Below, piece by piece: positions 50,036-58,554 of a stretch of 64,000 nucleotides of DNA. The notes beneath the pieces were generated by a model. It saw only the letters and a list, made by a program, of their open reading frames with translations, made no database searches and was not told where the DNA came from. A program made the translations under genes and the position numbers. Position 1 is the stretch's first letter; every line of letters starts with the position of its first letter. Origin of the DNA: CAZOVB01 sp964583095 (lineage in GTDB: Bacteria; Planctomycetota; Phycisphaerae; SM23-33); the NCBI GenBank assembly GCA_964583095.1, contig CAZOVB010000005.1, forward strand, positions 67,049 through 131,048, in the 5' to 3' direction.

Positions 50036-50683
50036 TCAGTCCAGCGAGATGATTCCCCGGCGAAGGGCGTACTTGACCAGGTCGGTCTGGTTGTGAATGT
50101 CCAGCTTTCGCATCAGGCGCGTGCGATGGGTGTCGACGGTCTTGACAGCCAGGTTGAGTTGGTCGGCGATCGTTCGATTCGTCTTGCCTTCGGCGATCAA
50201 CTGGAGAACCTGCCGATCCCGGGATGTCAACTGCTGGTATTTGTCGCAATCTTCGTTGCCGACCTGGCCCAGAGCCTCTTCCGGGACCCCTGGACCAAGA
50301 TAAACCTGTCCCGAAGCGACATGCCGGATCGCCTCGGGCAGAAGACCGGCGGCCGATTCCTTCAGGAGGTACCCCCGGGCGCCGTTTTCCAGGGCTTCGA
50401 CGACGAATTGCTCTTCATCGTGCATGGTCAGGATGAGTATCCCCGTCGAGGGGAGCTTTTCATTGACTTCCCGGCAGATGTCCAGCCCGTTCAGGCCGGG
50501 CATGCCGATATCCAGTACGGCCACCCGGGGTTTGCGACCCACAAGTTGGTCCAGCACCTTCAGCCCGTTGCCGCACTGCCCCACGACCTGGAGGTCTTTC
50601 TCCTGGTCGACCAGCGCGGCCAGGCCCTGGCGGACCATCGTATGGTCGTCGGCCAGGAATACCGTTGTGAGCGCATCGGTCAT
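50036..50683 (-). CDS. NarL/LuxR-family response regulator
   Basis: A 215-residue two-component regulator. The receiver domain has acidic pocket D12-D13, phosphoacceptor D58 in VLDIGMPG, and Thr/Lys positions (LTMHDEE, LLKES). A LuxR-type helix-turn-helix follows (LTSRDRQVLQLIAEGKTNRTIADQLNLAVKTVDTH). Works as a DNA-binding transcription factor. No kinase adjoins it; the soluble PAS kinase at 44.1 kb could be its partner. ATG at 50683 with AGGA upstream. Confidence 0.95.
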   Translation of the reverse strand: MTDALTTVFLADDHTMVRQGLAALVDQEKDLQVVGQCGNGLKVLDQLVGRKPRVAVLDIGMPGLNGLDICREVNEKLPSTGILILTMHDEEQFVVEALENGARGYLLKESAAGLLPEAIRHVASGQVYLGPGVPEEALGQVGNEDCDKYQQLTSRDRQVLQLIAEGKTNRTIADQLNLAVKTVDTHRTRLMRKLDIHNQTDLVKYALRRGIISLD

Positions 50684-50831
50684 CTGTCATTCCTGAGAAA
50701 GAACTGCACCGAAGGCCGCCACCCCCGGCAGAACACACTACGTTTGATCCATAATACATATGTCGAAGCCGTATGCAACTATCTCTGAAAAAACTGGAAA
50801 AGTTTGCCAACTTCTCCTTTTCGGCTCCTGG

Positions 50832-50860
50832 TTGAGTGATCAGGCGCTTCCATGTATTCT
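50832..50860 (+). promoter_or_regulatory. Candidate promoter of the HAD phosphatase gene
   Basis: TTGAGT (50832-50837), 17-base spacer, TATTCT (50855-50860) with TG just before the -10. Confidence 0.4.
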
Positions 50861-50889
50861 ATATGCCAAAAAGGGAGGTTTGCTGCGAC

Positions 50890-51564
50890 ATGAACGCGAT
50901 TATCTTTGATTTTGACGGGGTTATTGTCGATTCCGAGCCGCTTCACCTGGCAGGATTCCAACAGGTGCTGGCCGGGGAGGGCATCAAACTCGACCCCCGC
51001 ACCTACCAGGAAAACTATCTCGGCTACAGCGATGAAGATGCCTTCGGGTCCATCTACCGCGATACCGGAAGGGCCCTTATGCCCCGCAAAATGGAAGAAT
51101 TGATCGAGGCCAAGGCCCAGCAAGTGGCCCGGATGTTCCAGCAGGGCCTGGCCCAGGCCGACGGGGCCGTGGAGCTCATTCGTTCCGCCGCTGAGGAAAA
51201 GATCCCCCTGGCCATCTGCTCAGGCGCCTTGCGAGGGGAAGTCCAACAGGGCCTGGAACAACTCGATATCCGCCAATGCTTTTCCGCCATCGTCACCGCC
51301 GAAGATGTCGTGGCCGGCAAACCCGAGCCGGATGGCTACCTTGAAGCCCTTCAAAGGCTCTCGAATGCTGCCCGCCGCGACCTGCAGGCCTCGGCAACCC
51401 TGGTCATCGAAGACGCCCCCTGGGGTATTCTCGCAGGCAAAGCTGCCGGAATGAGAGTCCTGGGCGTGGCGACGAGCTATCCGATTAACAAGTTGGCCGA
51501 TGCCGACATCGTCACCCGGAGCCTCTCGGAAATCACACTGGAGCGACTCAAGGAGCTGGTGTAA
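50890..51564 (+). CDS. HAD-superfamily hydrolase, beta-phosphoglucomutase-like
   Basis: A 224-residue HAD phosphatase or phosphomutase. Seen: motif I FDFDGVIVDSEP (nucleophile D9 and acid D11), motif II CSGALRGE-type, motif III K in VAGKPEPDGYL, and motif IV EDAPWGILAGKAAGM. ATG at 50890 follows GGGAGG at 11 bases; an upstream in-frame ATG at 50863 is less likely. Substrate unknown (sugar phosphate or phosphoglycolate). Confidence 0.92.
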   Translation: MNAIIFDFDGVIVDSEPLHLAGFQQVLAGEGIKLDPRTYQENYLGYSDEDAFGSIYRDTGRALMPRKMEELIEAKAQQVARMFQQGLAQADGAVELIRSAAEEKIPLAICSGALRGEVQQGLEQLDIRQCFSAIVTAEDVVAGKPEPDGYLEALQRLSNAARRDLQASATLVIEDAPWGILAGKAAGMRVLGVATSYPINKLADADIVTRSLSEITLERLKELV

Positions 51565-51625
51565 CGTGTTCTGGCGGGCCTGTGGAGAATTCTGCGTGGT
51601 AACGTCGACCCAAGGGAGAAAGCAT

Positions 51626-53107
51626 ATGAAGCGTCATCTTGCACGGATCGTCATCTGCCTGTTTCTGCCGGTCTTCTTGGCAGGCTGCCTTCCCGACGGA
51701 ATGATCCGCTGGAGCCCGGATGGCCAATACGGGGCTGTAATCAGCAGGGGCAAGCTCTACTTGACCGATACGGAGGGGAACCTGACTGATTGTCAGGTCG
51801 AGGATGTCACGTCGGTCGCCTGGATGCCTGACGGCAGCGCGCTGCTGGTTTTCCAGTCGAGACTGATCGGCACCTGGGACCACTTGGTCCGGGCACTGGG
51901 CAAGGAGGAAGCCGAGGTCATCAACACCGCCGCTGACCATCTTCTGACCTTGATGGAAGCAGAGGGCAAGGAGATCGGCTTGGGAGGTGTCGAACCACTC
52001 GGGCCTCACCTCGAAGATGATACACGTGCGGAAAACATCATCTTTTGCGCGATTCAGAGGTATCCCGATCGTACCAAGGCAGTTCTCCGGAAGATCGGGG
52101 CAGAAGATCCGGACGACATAGTGGACGGCGACGACCTGCCTTTCCTGGGCAAATATACAGTCTGCCATCGCTTCGAAATCCGTCAGGGCGAAGTGGGCCG
52201 TCGCGAAGAAATCTGGACACTGGGCCGGGAGGTCCGGGCTCCGGTGGTGGACCCCACAGGAAAACAGGTGGCATTTCGGGCCGGCCGATATGGAAAGCCA
52301 GGGCTTATGAGCACGGCGCTGCTCGACAAAGAGCCGCGGCCCATGCCTCTTGCCGCCAATGTCCTGGGCGAGCCGTTCTGGAGCCCTGACGGCAAGAGCC
52401 TGGCGTTTCTCGCTCTGCCCGACTGGACCCCCGGGCACTCGGAAACGGATGCAGAACGTTTGGAGGACATTGCCCTGCTCATGCGGACGACACCGGCCAA
52501 TCGAACCGCCGATGTCGCCGATACGTGGGAGGAGGAGGCCAACCAGCCGAAACTGGAGAGGATCCTGTGGATAACCCCTTCGCCGGCCTTGGGGCAGGCC
52601 AGCCCGGGCAGGCTCGTGGTCCAAAGCCGGAAGGTGAATATGACACTGGATCCTTCCCGCAAGACCCAGGCGGAGGGGATCCTGGCCCCGCAACAGGTCA
52701 CGATCAGCTCCGACGGCGTCACCTTCCAGCCCGTCCAGCTCCCCGCGGCCCTGACGCAGCCGGTGGAGTCGGACCAGATCGTCCGCATCTGCCCTTCCCC
52801 CGATGGCCAGGCCCTGGCGGTGCAGCGCGGAGAAGGCCTGGAAATCCTTCGGGCCCGCAGCGGGGAGGTTCTGGCCCGCGACGAGAATCTGCGAGTTGCC
52901 TACCGAGGCCATTGGGCCTGGTGGACAGGGACAAAGCTTTTCTGGGTATCCTGCGGCCAGGGAAAGGACGACAGGCCCAAGCTGATGTGTTACCAGGAGG
53001 GCAAAACACGCGAGGTCTCGAAAGGCTGGCCCGATGAGGTGCTGGCCGGTTTCAGGCCCTCGGTAATTCTTCAATCCGAACCGGTTGACCCCGGCAGTTC
53101 CCGGTAG
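51626..53107 (+). CDS. TolB/WD40-like beta-propeller lipoprotein
   Basis: A 493-residue predicted lipoprotein (signal peptide with lipobox LAGC, Cys at residue 21). It has repeats of the type MIRWSPDGQYGAVIS, VAWMPDGSALLVF, FWSPDGKSLAFLAL and ICPSPDGQALAVQR, as in TolB-type six-bladed propellers. Extracytoplasmic, likely a ligand- or protein-binding scaffold. ATG at 51626 with GGGAGAA. Its end overlaps by 37 bases the converging glycosyltransferase gene. Confidence 0.85.
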   Translation: MKRHLARIVICLFLPVFLAGCLPDGMIRWSPDGQYGAVISRGKLYLTDTEGNLTDCQVEDVTSVAWMPDGSALLVFQSRLIGTWDHLVRALGKEEAEVINTAADHLLTLMEAEGKEIGLGGVEPLGPHLEDDTRAENIIFCAIQRYPDRTKAVLRKIGAEDPDDIVDGDDLPFLGKYTVCHRFEIRQGEVGRREEIWTLGREVRAPVVDPTGKQVAFRAGRYGKPGLMSTALLDKEPRPMPLAANVLGEPFWSPDGKSLAFLALPDWTPGHSETDAERLEDIALLMRTTPANRTADVADTWEEEANQPKLERILWITPSPALGQASPGRLVVQSRKVNMTLDPSRKTQAEGILAPQQVTISSDGVTFQPVQLPAALTQPVESDQIVRICPSPDGQALAVQRGEGLEILRARSGEVLARDENLRVAYRGHWAWWTGTKLFWVSCGQGKDDRPKLMCYQEGKTREVSKGWPDEVLAGFRPSVILQSEPVDPGSSR

Positions 53108-54228
53108 AGCTGCTCGATGCGGTCGACCATGTGGTTGTGGTCGAACATTTCGCTGCAGCGTTGCCGGCCTGCCTGGCCGAGACGGTCGCGAAGCTGGGGA
53201 TGCTCGGCAAGGGTCTCGATGGCTGCGACAAGTCCGTCGATGTCCTTGGGAGGCAGGAGGATGCCGGTGTCGTGGTCGACCACTTCGCCGGCCCCGTCGA
53301 CATCGAAGCTGATAACGGGTTTACCGGCCAGCAGGGCCTGGGGAATCGCCCGCGCCAGCCCTTCCCGAAGCGAGCAGTGGGCGACGATGTCGGCCGCGTG
53401 GAGCAGCGCGGGAATCTGCTCCGGATCAACCAGCCCGGTCAGGCGGAAACGGTCGGTGAGCTGCCTCCGGGAGATTTCCGCCTCGATTCGACTTCGCCAC
53501 GGGCCATCGCCGACAAAGCAGAAGACCACGCCGGGATCGGCGATTCGGGTTGCGGCGTCCAGGAGGAAATCGTGGCCCTTGAGCGGCGCGATACGCGAGA
53601 CCTGCATGACGACCGTGCCCCCGGGTGGAATTCGCAGCGATTCCCGCCAGTCCCTGCTCAGCGGGGGTTTGCGGGTGAAGCGATCCACCACCATCCCCGA
53701 GTAGATGGTGGTGTACTGCTCGGCCTTGCCGACCCCCGCAGCCAGTGCCTGGGCGGTCATCGCATCGGCAACGCTGATCAGCGCGTCGCTGCGTTTGGCG
53801 GCCCGTTTTTCCAGGCTGATGTAGAGACGATTGAGCCAGGCCGACTGGTAGGGATGGTAGGGCAGACCGTGGATGGTGTGGACCACGCGGATGCCCTGGA
53901 ACTTTCCGGCGGCCTTTCGGGCCAGGATACCCGCCTTGGAGGCGTGAGAGTGCATGATCTCGGGGCGAAGCTCGGTAAAGAGCTTCTCCAGGCGGCGGGC
54001 GGTCTTGCGGTCGCGGAGGGGATGGATCTCCCGGCGCATCTCATCCAGGACGATCAGGCGATACCCGGCTTGTCGCGCGCGGCTGAGCAACTCGCCCTCG
54101 GGCCCCAGGGCCGGGCCTGTAATCAGCGTGACATCGTGGCCTCTGGCGTCGAGGCCCTCGCAGGTCAGCAGGGTATTCTCCATGGCCCCGCCGAGGATCA
54201 TGCGGGTAATAACGTGGCAGATTCTCAT
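53071..54228 (-). CDS. Glycosyltransferase family 4
   Basis: A 385-residue GT-B fold glycosyltransferase. Seen: N-terminal ICHVITRMILGGAMENT (acceptor side), HSHASKAGILARKAA, nucleotide-sugar site VMQVSRIAPLKGHDFLLDA, and the E-x7-E motif region SLREGLARAIPQALLAGKPVI. Transfers a sugar with retention of configuration, for surface polysaccharide or glycolipid synthesis. ATG at 54228. No other glycosylation genes adjoin. Confidence 0.93.
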   Translation of the reverse strand: MRICHVITRMILGGAMENTLLTCEGLDARGHDVTLITGPALGPEGELLSRARQAGYRLIVLDEMRREIHPLRDRKTARRLEKLFTELRPEIMHSHASKAGILARKAAGKFQGIRVVHTIHGLPYHPYQSAWLNRLYISLEKRAAKRSDALISVADAMTAQALAAGVGKAEQYTTIYSGMVVDRFTRKPPLSRDWRESLRIPPGGTVVMQVSRIAPLKGHDFLLDAATRIADPGVVFCFVGDGPWRSRIEAEISRRQLTDRFRLTGLVDPEQIPALLHAADIVAHCSLREGLARAIPQALLAGKPVISFDVDGAGEVVDHDTGILLPPKDIDGLVAAIETLAEHPQLRDRLGQAGRQRCSEMFDHNHMVDRIEQLYRELPGSTGSD

Positions 54229-54274
54229 GGCGGCATGGTCGCCGAAGCCAACTTCCGGGTCAAGCGCGCAGGAA

Positions 54275-54309
54275 AAAGCCCCGGGCCAACGCAGGCGACC
54301 CGGGGCTTT
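54275..54309 (-). terminator. Intrinsic terminator of the CBM9-like lipoprotein gene
   Basis: An 11-base-pair stem, AAAGCCCCGGG (54275-54285) with CCCGGGGCTTT (54299-54309), followed on the minus strand by a T run. It lies 24 bases past the gene's stop. Confidence 0.75.
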
Positions 54310-54332
54310 GTCAGGTCAATCTTGTGTGTGGA

Positions 54333-55046
54333 CTATTCGTCCTTGGGCATTCCACAGGCGCAAAGCTTGGCCTTGGCCCAGGTGGAGGGATTGGCGTAAC
54401 CGTTATCCACCTGCTTGTCGTTGTAGAGCTGGGCAACGGCTTGGCCTTCGTTGTCCACGGCCAGGTCCAGGCCAAAAACGGTGCCGGGCTCCAGCTGGGC
54501 CGGGCTCATGATCTTGGCCGGAATGCGGAACTCCAGCACGTAGCCCATGTCGGTCTTGCGGGAGAAGCCGCCCAGGTCCTCGCTCTGGCCGAATGCGCCG
54601 CTGCCGTAAGGCACGGAGACCTTGGCCTCGCCGGCGTCTTCCTCGGCCGGGGCAAAGGCATACTGGCCATCGTTCATATCGGTGGCCATGCCGCCGTTGC
54701 CGTCCTTGTCCAGCCAGACTTCCACGGCGTCGGCTTCCCACGGGCTGTTGGCGTAGCTCTCGATTTCCTCATCCGGTACGACCGCCAGTCCGAACAGGCC
54801 GCTTTCATTCCAGGCCATCTTGACCATGACCTCGGTCATTTTGCCTTCCTTGGTCATGTAGGGCATGGGCATGGGGCCGATCTCGTTCCAATCCTCCATT
54901 TGCCCGTCCAGGGCGATTTGGCTGACATAGGGGATCATGATCGGATCTTCGCTGGTGCCGCTGCCGGTTGGCGTGCGGAGTTCGGCGCCGTTGCAGCCGA
55001 CCAGAGCAAAGGTGGCCACCAGGGCCAGGATCGTGAGCTTCTTCAT
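54333..55046 (-). CDS. Lipoprotein with CBM9-like domain
   Basis: A 237-residue lipoprotein. Signal peptide ends with lipobox LVGC (Cys at 18). The mature part resembles a family 9 carbohydrate-binding/sugar-binding-like beta sandwich: LDGQMEDWNEIG, WNESGLFGLAVVPDEE, ADAVEVWLDKDGNG, and VLEFRIPAKIM. Membrane-anchored, probably binding glycans or displaying a CBM9-like fold. A strong terminator follows. GH43 lies divergently 247 bases upstream. Confidence 0.85.
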   Translation of the reverse strand: MKKLTILALVATFALVGCNGAELRTPTGSGTSEDPIMIPYVSQIALDGQMEDWNEIGPMPMPYMTKEGKMTEVMVKMAWNESGLFGLAVVPDEEIESYANSPWEADAVEVWLDKDGNGGMATDMNDGQYAFAPAEEDAGEAKVSVPYGSGAFGQSEDLGGFSRKTDMGYVLEFRIPAKIMSPAQLEPGTVFGLDLAVDNEGQAVAQLYNDKQVDNGYANPSTWAKAKLCACGMPKDE

Positions 55047-55293
55047 GGGTTTTTCTCCTTTTCCACTTGGTTAAAAGGTTCTGACGGGGCGATACATAAC
55101 GATCGTACTGTCTTTTATGCAGGCTGGTTTGAGAATGTCAAGGGATTCCGAAAGGACTCGTTGCATTTATAACCCCTTAAATTCAAGATAGATCCGGTAA
55201 AAAATGCCTTTTGCCCTCCCAGGCAGGCTGTGGACGCCGGGCCCGGTCGGATGTAAATTCCGGACTCGTGTCTCAGAAACGCAGGGATCCCCG

Positions 55294-56859
55294 ATGGCGT
55301 ACCGAAACCCGATATTGTCCGGATTCTATCCCGACCCTTCCGTCTGTCGTGTCGGCCAGGACTACTACCTGACCAACTCCAGCTTCGCCTGGTTCCCCGG
55401 CATGCCGATCTTCCATTCCCGCGACCTTCTCCACTGGGACCAGATCGGGCACATCCTCGACCGCCAGAGCCAACTGCCCCTGCGAAACCCCGACCGCCAG
55501 ACCTGGCAGGGCCTCTGGGCACCGACCCTGCGATACCACAACGGCAGGTTCTACTGCACCAACGTCAACCAGGGAAGCGAGGGCAAGACCGCCTTTCTGG
55601 TCTGGGCCGATGACCCGGCCGGACCGTGGTCCGAGCCGATCCGGCTCGAGGGCGGAGGCTGGGACAACTCCCTCTGGATCGAGCCCGACGGCACCGCCTA
55701 CTATCACCGCGCGGGAGGACCCGGCGGCATTGTCCAGTGCGAGCTGGACCTTGAGACAGGCCGACGGCTCAGCCACGAAAGACTGATCTTCCCCGGAACC
55801 GGCGCCGGCGGACTCGAAGCCCCCCACCTGTACCACTTCGGCCAATGGTTCTATCTCGTCGTGGCCGAGGGAGGAACCCACTGGGGCCACATGGTCTCCG
55901 TCGCCCGGAGCCGCAGCCCGTGGGGCCCCTTTGAACCCAGCCCGCACGGGCCCCTGCTGACACACCGCCACGTGGAGATGTCCAACCCGATCAAGGCCAC
56001 CGGGCACGGCGACCTGTTCCAGGCCCACGACGGAAGCTGGTGGCTCCTCTGCCTGGGCATGCGCGACTTCGGGTGGATCTGCTTCGGCGCCGCCCACCTG
56101 GGACGCGAGACCTTCCTGGCCCCGGTGAGCTGGGGTGACGATGGCTGGCCCGTGGTCAACCAGGGACGCGACCTTCAGATTCACATGGAGGCCTCCACGC
56201 CGGGCCTCCAGGACCCGGAGCCCCAGCCCCGGCCTGTTCGTGACGAATTCGACTCGGCCGCACTGGCCATGGATTGGAACTTCTACCGCAACCCCCTGCC
56301 CGGAACCTGGAGCCTGGAGGACCCCCCCGGCTGCCTGAGGCTTCTGGGGCGCGGGACGTCCCTGGCCGATCCCCAGGCCTCGATGGTCGCCCGCCGCCAG
56401 CAGCACGCCTGCTGCACAGCCTCATGCGTGCTCAGGGACGACGCCGACGCCGCGCACGAAGCCGGGCTCTGTGCCTTCCTGGATGAAACCCACCACTGCG
56501 AGGTCTTTGTCCGAACAGGCCCGGCAGGCCGCGAGGCCATCGTGCGCCGCCAGGTCGATTCCCTCGTGGCCGAGGTCGCCCGCGCGCCCCTGCCGGCCGA
56601 AAAGGACGTGGAACTGTTCATCGAGGCTCAGCCGCGATGGTACACCCTCGGCTTTGCCTGTAATGGAAAGCGACAGAGCCTCGCCCGGGCGGAGACGAAG
56701 CATCTCTCGGTCGAGATCGGTTGGAGCTTTACCGGTGCGTATTTCGGGCTCTTTGCCCTCTCGGACGACTCGTCCCCCTCCGGCAAGGCCCGCTTCGACC
56801 GCTTCGACTACACCCCCGACCCCGACCAGACCTGGACACCCACCATGGAGCGGCTGTAG
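55294..56859 (+). CDS. Glycoside hydrolase family 43 (xylosidase/arabinofuranosidase)
   Basis: A 521-residue GH43 enzyme without a signal peptide. The five-bladed propeller begins with NPILSGFYPDPSVCRV (catalytic base D14), continues with SLWIEPDGTAYY (pKa-modulating Asp) and LEAPHLYHFGQWFYLVVAEGG (catalytic Glu region). Residues 330-520 form the concanavalin-like C-terminal domain typical of the beta-xylosidase subfamily. Cleaves xylose or arabinose oligosaccharides, likely in the cytoplasm or periplasm. The frame is open from 55204; ATG at 55294 gives the conserved N-terminus. It converges on the next gene. Confidence 0.93.
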   Translation: MAYRNPILSGFYPDPSVCRVGQDYYLTNSSFAWFPGMPIFHSRDLLHWDQIGHILDRQSQLPLRNPDRQTWQGLWAPTLRYHNGRFYCTNVNQGSEGKTAFLVWADDPAGPWSEPIRLEGGGWDNSLWIEPDGTAYYHRAGGPGGIVQCELDLETGRRLSHERLIFPGTGAGGLEAPHLYHFGQWFYLVVAEGGTHWGHMVSVARSRSPWGPFEPSPHGPLLTHRHVEMSNPIKATGHGDLFQAHDGSWWLLCLGMRDFGWICFGAAHLGRETFLAPVSWGDDGWPVVNQGRDLQIHMEASTPGLQDPEPQPRPVRDEFDSAALAMDWNFYRNPLPGTWSLEDPPGCLRLLGRGTSLADPQASMVARRQQHACCTASCVLRDDADAAHEAGLCAFLDETHHCEVFVRTGPAGREAIVRRQVDSLVAEVARAPLPAEKDVELFIEAQPRWYTLGFACNGKRQSLARAETKHLSVEIGWSFTGAYFGLFALSDDSSPSGKARFDRFDYTPDPDQTWTPTMERL

Positions 56860-56899
56860 ATGCCGGCTTGAAACCGGATCGGCCCCCTGCCGGCCAAAG

Positions 56900-58531
56900 T
56901 CATTCCTCGTCGTAAACGCGCGTTCCAGGCCCCAGTCGATACCCGGCGTCGGCATCCTCATCCGCTTCGGCCGTGAACCGCAGGTCCGTCCCGCCGTTGT
57001 CTTTCCCGTCGGCTCCGACGGAATAGACCACAGCGGTCTTGCCGTCGCTTTTGTATCGCAGCGGCTGATCGTCTTTGGCAAAGGGATCGACCGGGACCTT
57101 GGGCAGAACCCCCGGCGTAAGATCCGCGAGCTTCTCCGGATATTTTCCCCGGCGGGCCTGGTAGATCTGCAAGGCCAGTGCGGTCTGGCACAGATTCCAC
57201 CGGAGTTGCCGCCTGTCCTGGAGGGCAACATAAACGGTACGCCATTCTGGTCTCATATGGCTCACGATAAGCGCGTCGGCGATCAGGTCAGCCAACCCGA
57301 TAGCCTGATGCCCAGGTGCCTGTTTTTTGAGTTGATTCAGGCGGCGGCGAATCTGCTTTGGTCTCGTGCTCTCCGACATCTGAGAAAATCTCTGCTGGAA
57401 ATCTTCCTTCAGGCATTTCTCTTGTTCCGCCGACAAGTCGCCTCGCATCAAAGCAATGATGTCGTCAAAGTACCTGTTTACTTTGCGCAGGGAGTCGTTC
57501 CATTCAACGGGCTTGTCGCCGAGGTCTTTGAGCCAGGCGAACTTTCTCCTTTCCATCAGTGCAGGCCAGACAATTTCGGGCCATTCCCGAGAAGGATGTG
57601 CAGCCATCTGTTGAATCTTATCCAGTACCAAGAACCGCTGGCCCAAACCCACTCGTTGTAAGATACTGGTCTTGGGTAGTGTCTTGCCAAGAGCCAAAAG
57701 ATGTCTTTTAAGAAGAGCTTCCCTGCCCTGTGCTTCGCGGATGAATCGAATTTGCGCATGGCTGCCAATTGCTTCCATTGCGATAACAACGATACCCTCG
57801 ATGAGGGTAGGCCCTTCGGTTTCGATACATCTGGCAAAGCGGTAGATGGTCAGGACATCGTCGGAAGCTTCTTCGTAGTCATCCTGTCCGATGTGTAGCA
57901 TGGACCGGATACACAGGGCGCGCGCAGCAGCCCGATGCTTGGCGATGGAAGGCAGGACAATGTCGGTCATACGAGCAGACTGCTGCCCTTGCTCCAGCCC
58001 AGCTACTAACGGCACCCGATAGTAAGGTTTTTCAACAGCAATTTTTATGAGCCGGAGGGATTCTCTGTTGGCTTCCAGCCATTTGGCTACCTTTGGGTAC
58101 TGTGGTGAGAGCCACGGCTTTCCCATAGCGCTATTGAAGGAATCAAGTGCTTCCTTGTATGAGGAGAAATATTCCCCATCCTCGGGCAGGTCCAACCCAA
58201 GCGATTTTTCCAACCTCTTGATCTGCTGGGGCGTCTTGTGCTTAGGAGGTCCAAACGCCTTAAAGATCAGTCTTGCCGCATTGTCTTTCAGGGGGATATC
58301 TTCCGGCACGTCCTTTCTCAGAGACCCCACATAATCCACCGTGCCGTCCTCATTGAGAGGGCCGGTAATGTACGTCGTCTCCCTGGAAAGCAGGATGCCC
58401 AGTTTGGTGATCTTCGGCCTGGCTTGCTCTTGCTCTTGCTCGCCCTGGCCCACTGCCAGGCAGGCCGGCAACACCGCAAGCAACAGCTTTGCCGGAAAAC
58501 GTCTTCGAAGCTGCCGGCTGTTTTCCTTCAT
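56900..58531 (-). CDS. Secreted planctomycete protein with pseudopilin-like tail
   Basis: A 543-residue exported protein. Signal peptide (MKENSRQLRRRFPAKLLLAVLPACLAVGQ). The central 400 residues are helix-rich with no domain I recognise. The C-terminal 90 residues resemble the tail of type II secretion pseudopilins (YQARRGKYPEKLADLTPG, VPVDPF, VVYSVGADGKDNGG), a combination common in planctomycetes. The ATG at 58531 is better placed after AAAGGGG than the GTG at 58537. Codon third positions seem more A/T-rich than the neighbours. It follows the UbiB gene by 23 bases and may be its cotranscribed partner. Confidence 0.8.
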   Translation of the reverse strand: MKENSRQLRRRFPAKLLLAVLPACLAVGQGEQEQEQARPKITKLGILLSRETTYITGPLNEDGTVDYVGSLRKDVPEDIPLKDNAARLIFKAFGPPKHKTPQQIKRLEKSLGLDLPEDGEYFSSYKEALDSFNSAMGKPWLSPQYPKVAKWLEANRESLRLIKIAVEKPYYRVPLVAGLEQGQQSARMTDIVLPSIAKHRAAARALCIRSMLHIGQDDYEEASDDVLTIYRFARCIETEGPTLIEGIVVIAMEAIGSHAQIRFIREAQGREALLKRHLLALGKTLPKTSILQRVGLGQRFLVLDKIQQMAAHPSREWPEIVWPALMERRKFAWLKDLGDKPVEWNDSLRKVNRYFDDIIALMRGDLSAEQEKCLKEDFQQRFSQMSESTRPKQIRRRLNQLKKQAPGHQAIGLADLIADALIVSHMRPEWRTVYVALQDRRQLRWNLCQTALALQIYQARRGKYPEKLADLTPGVLPKVPVDPFAKDDQPLRYKSDGKTAVVYSVGADGKDNGGTDLRFTAEADEDADAGYRLGPGTRVYDEE

Positions 58532-58554
58532 CGCCACCCCTTTCTATGGCTCTT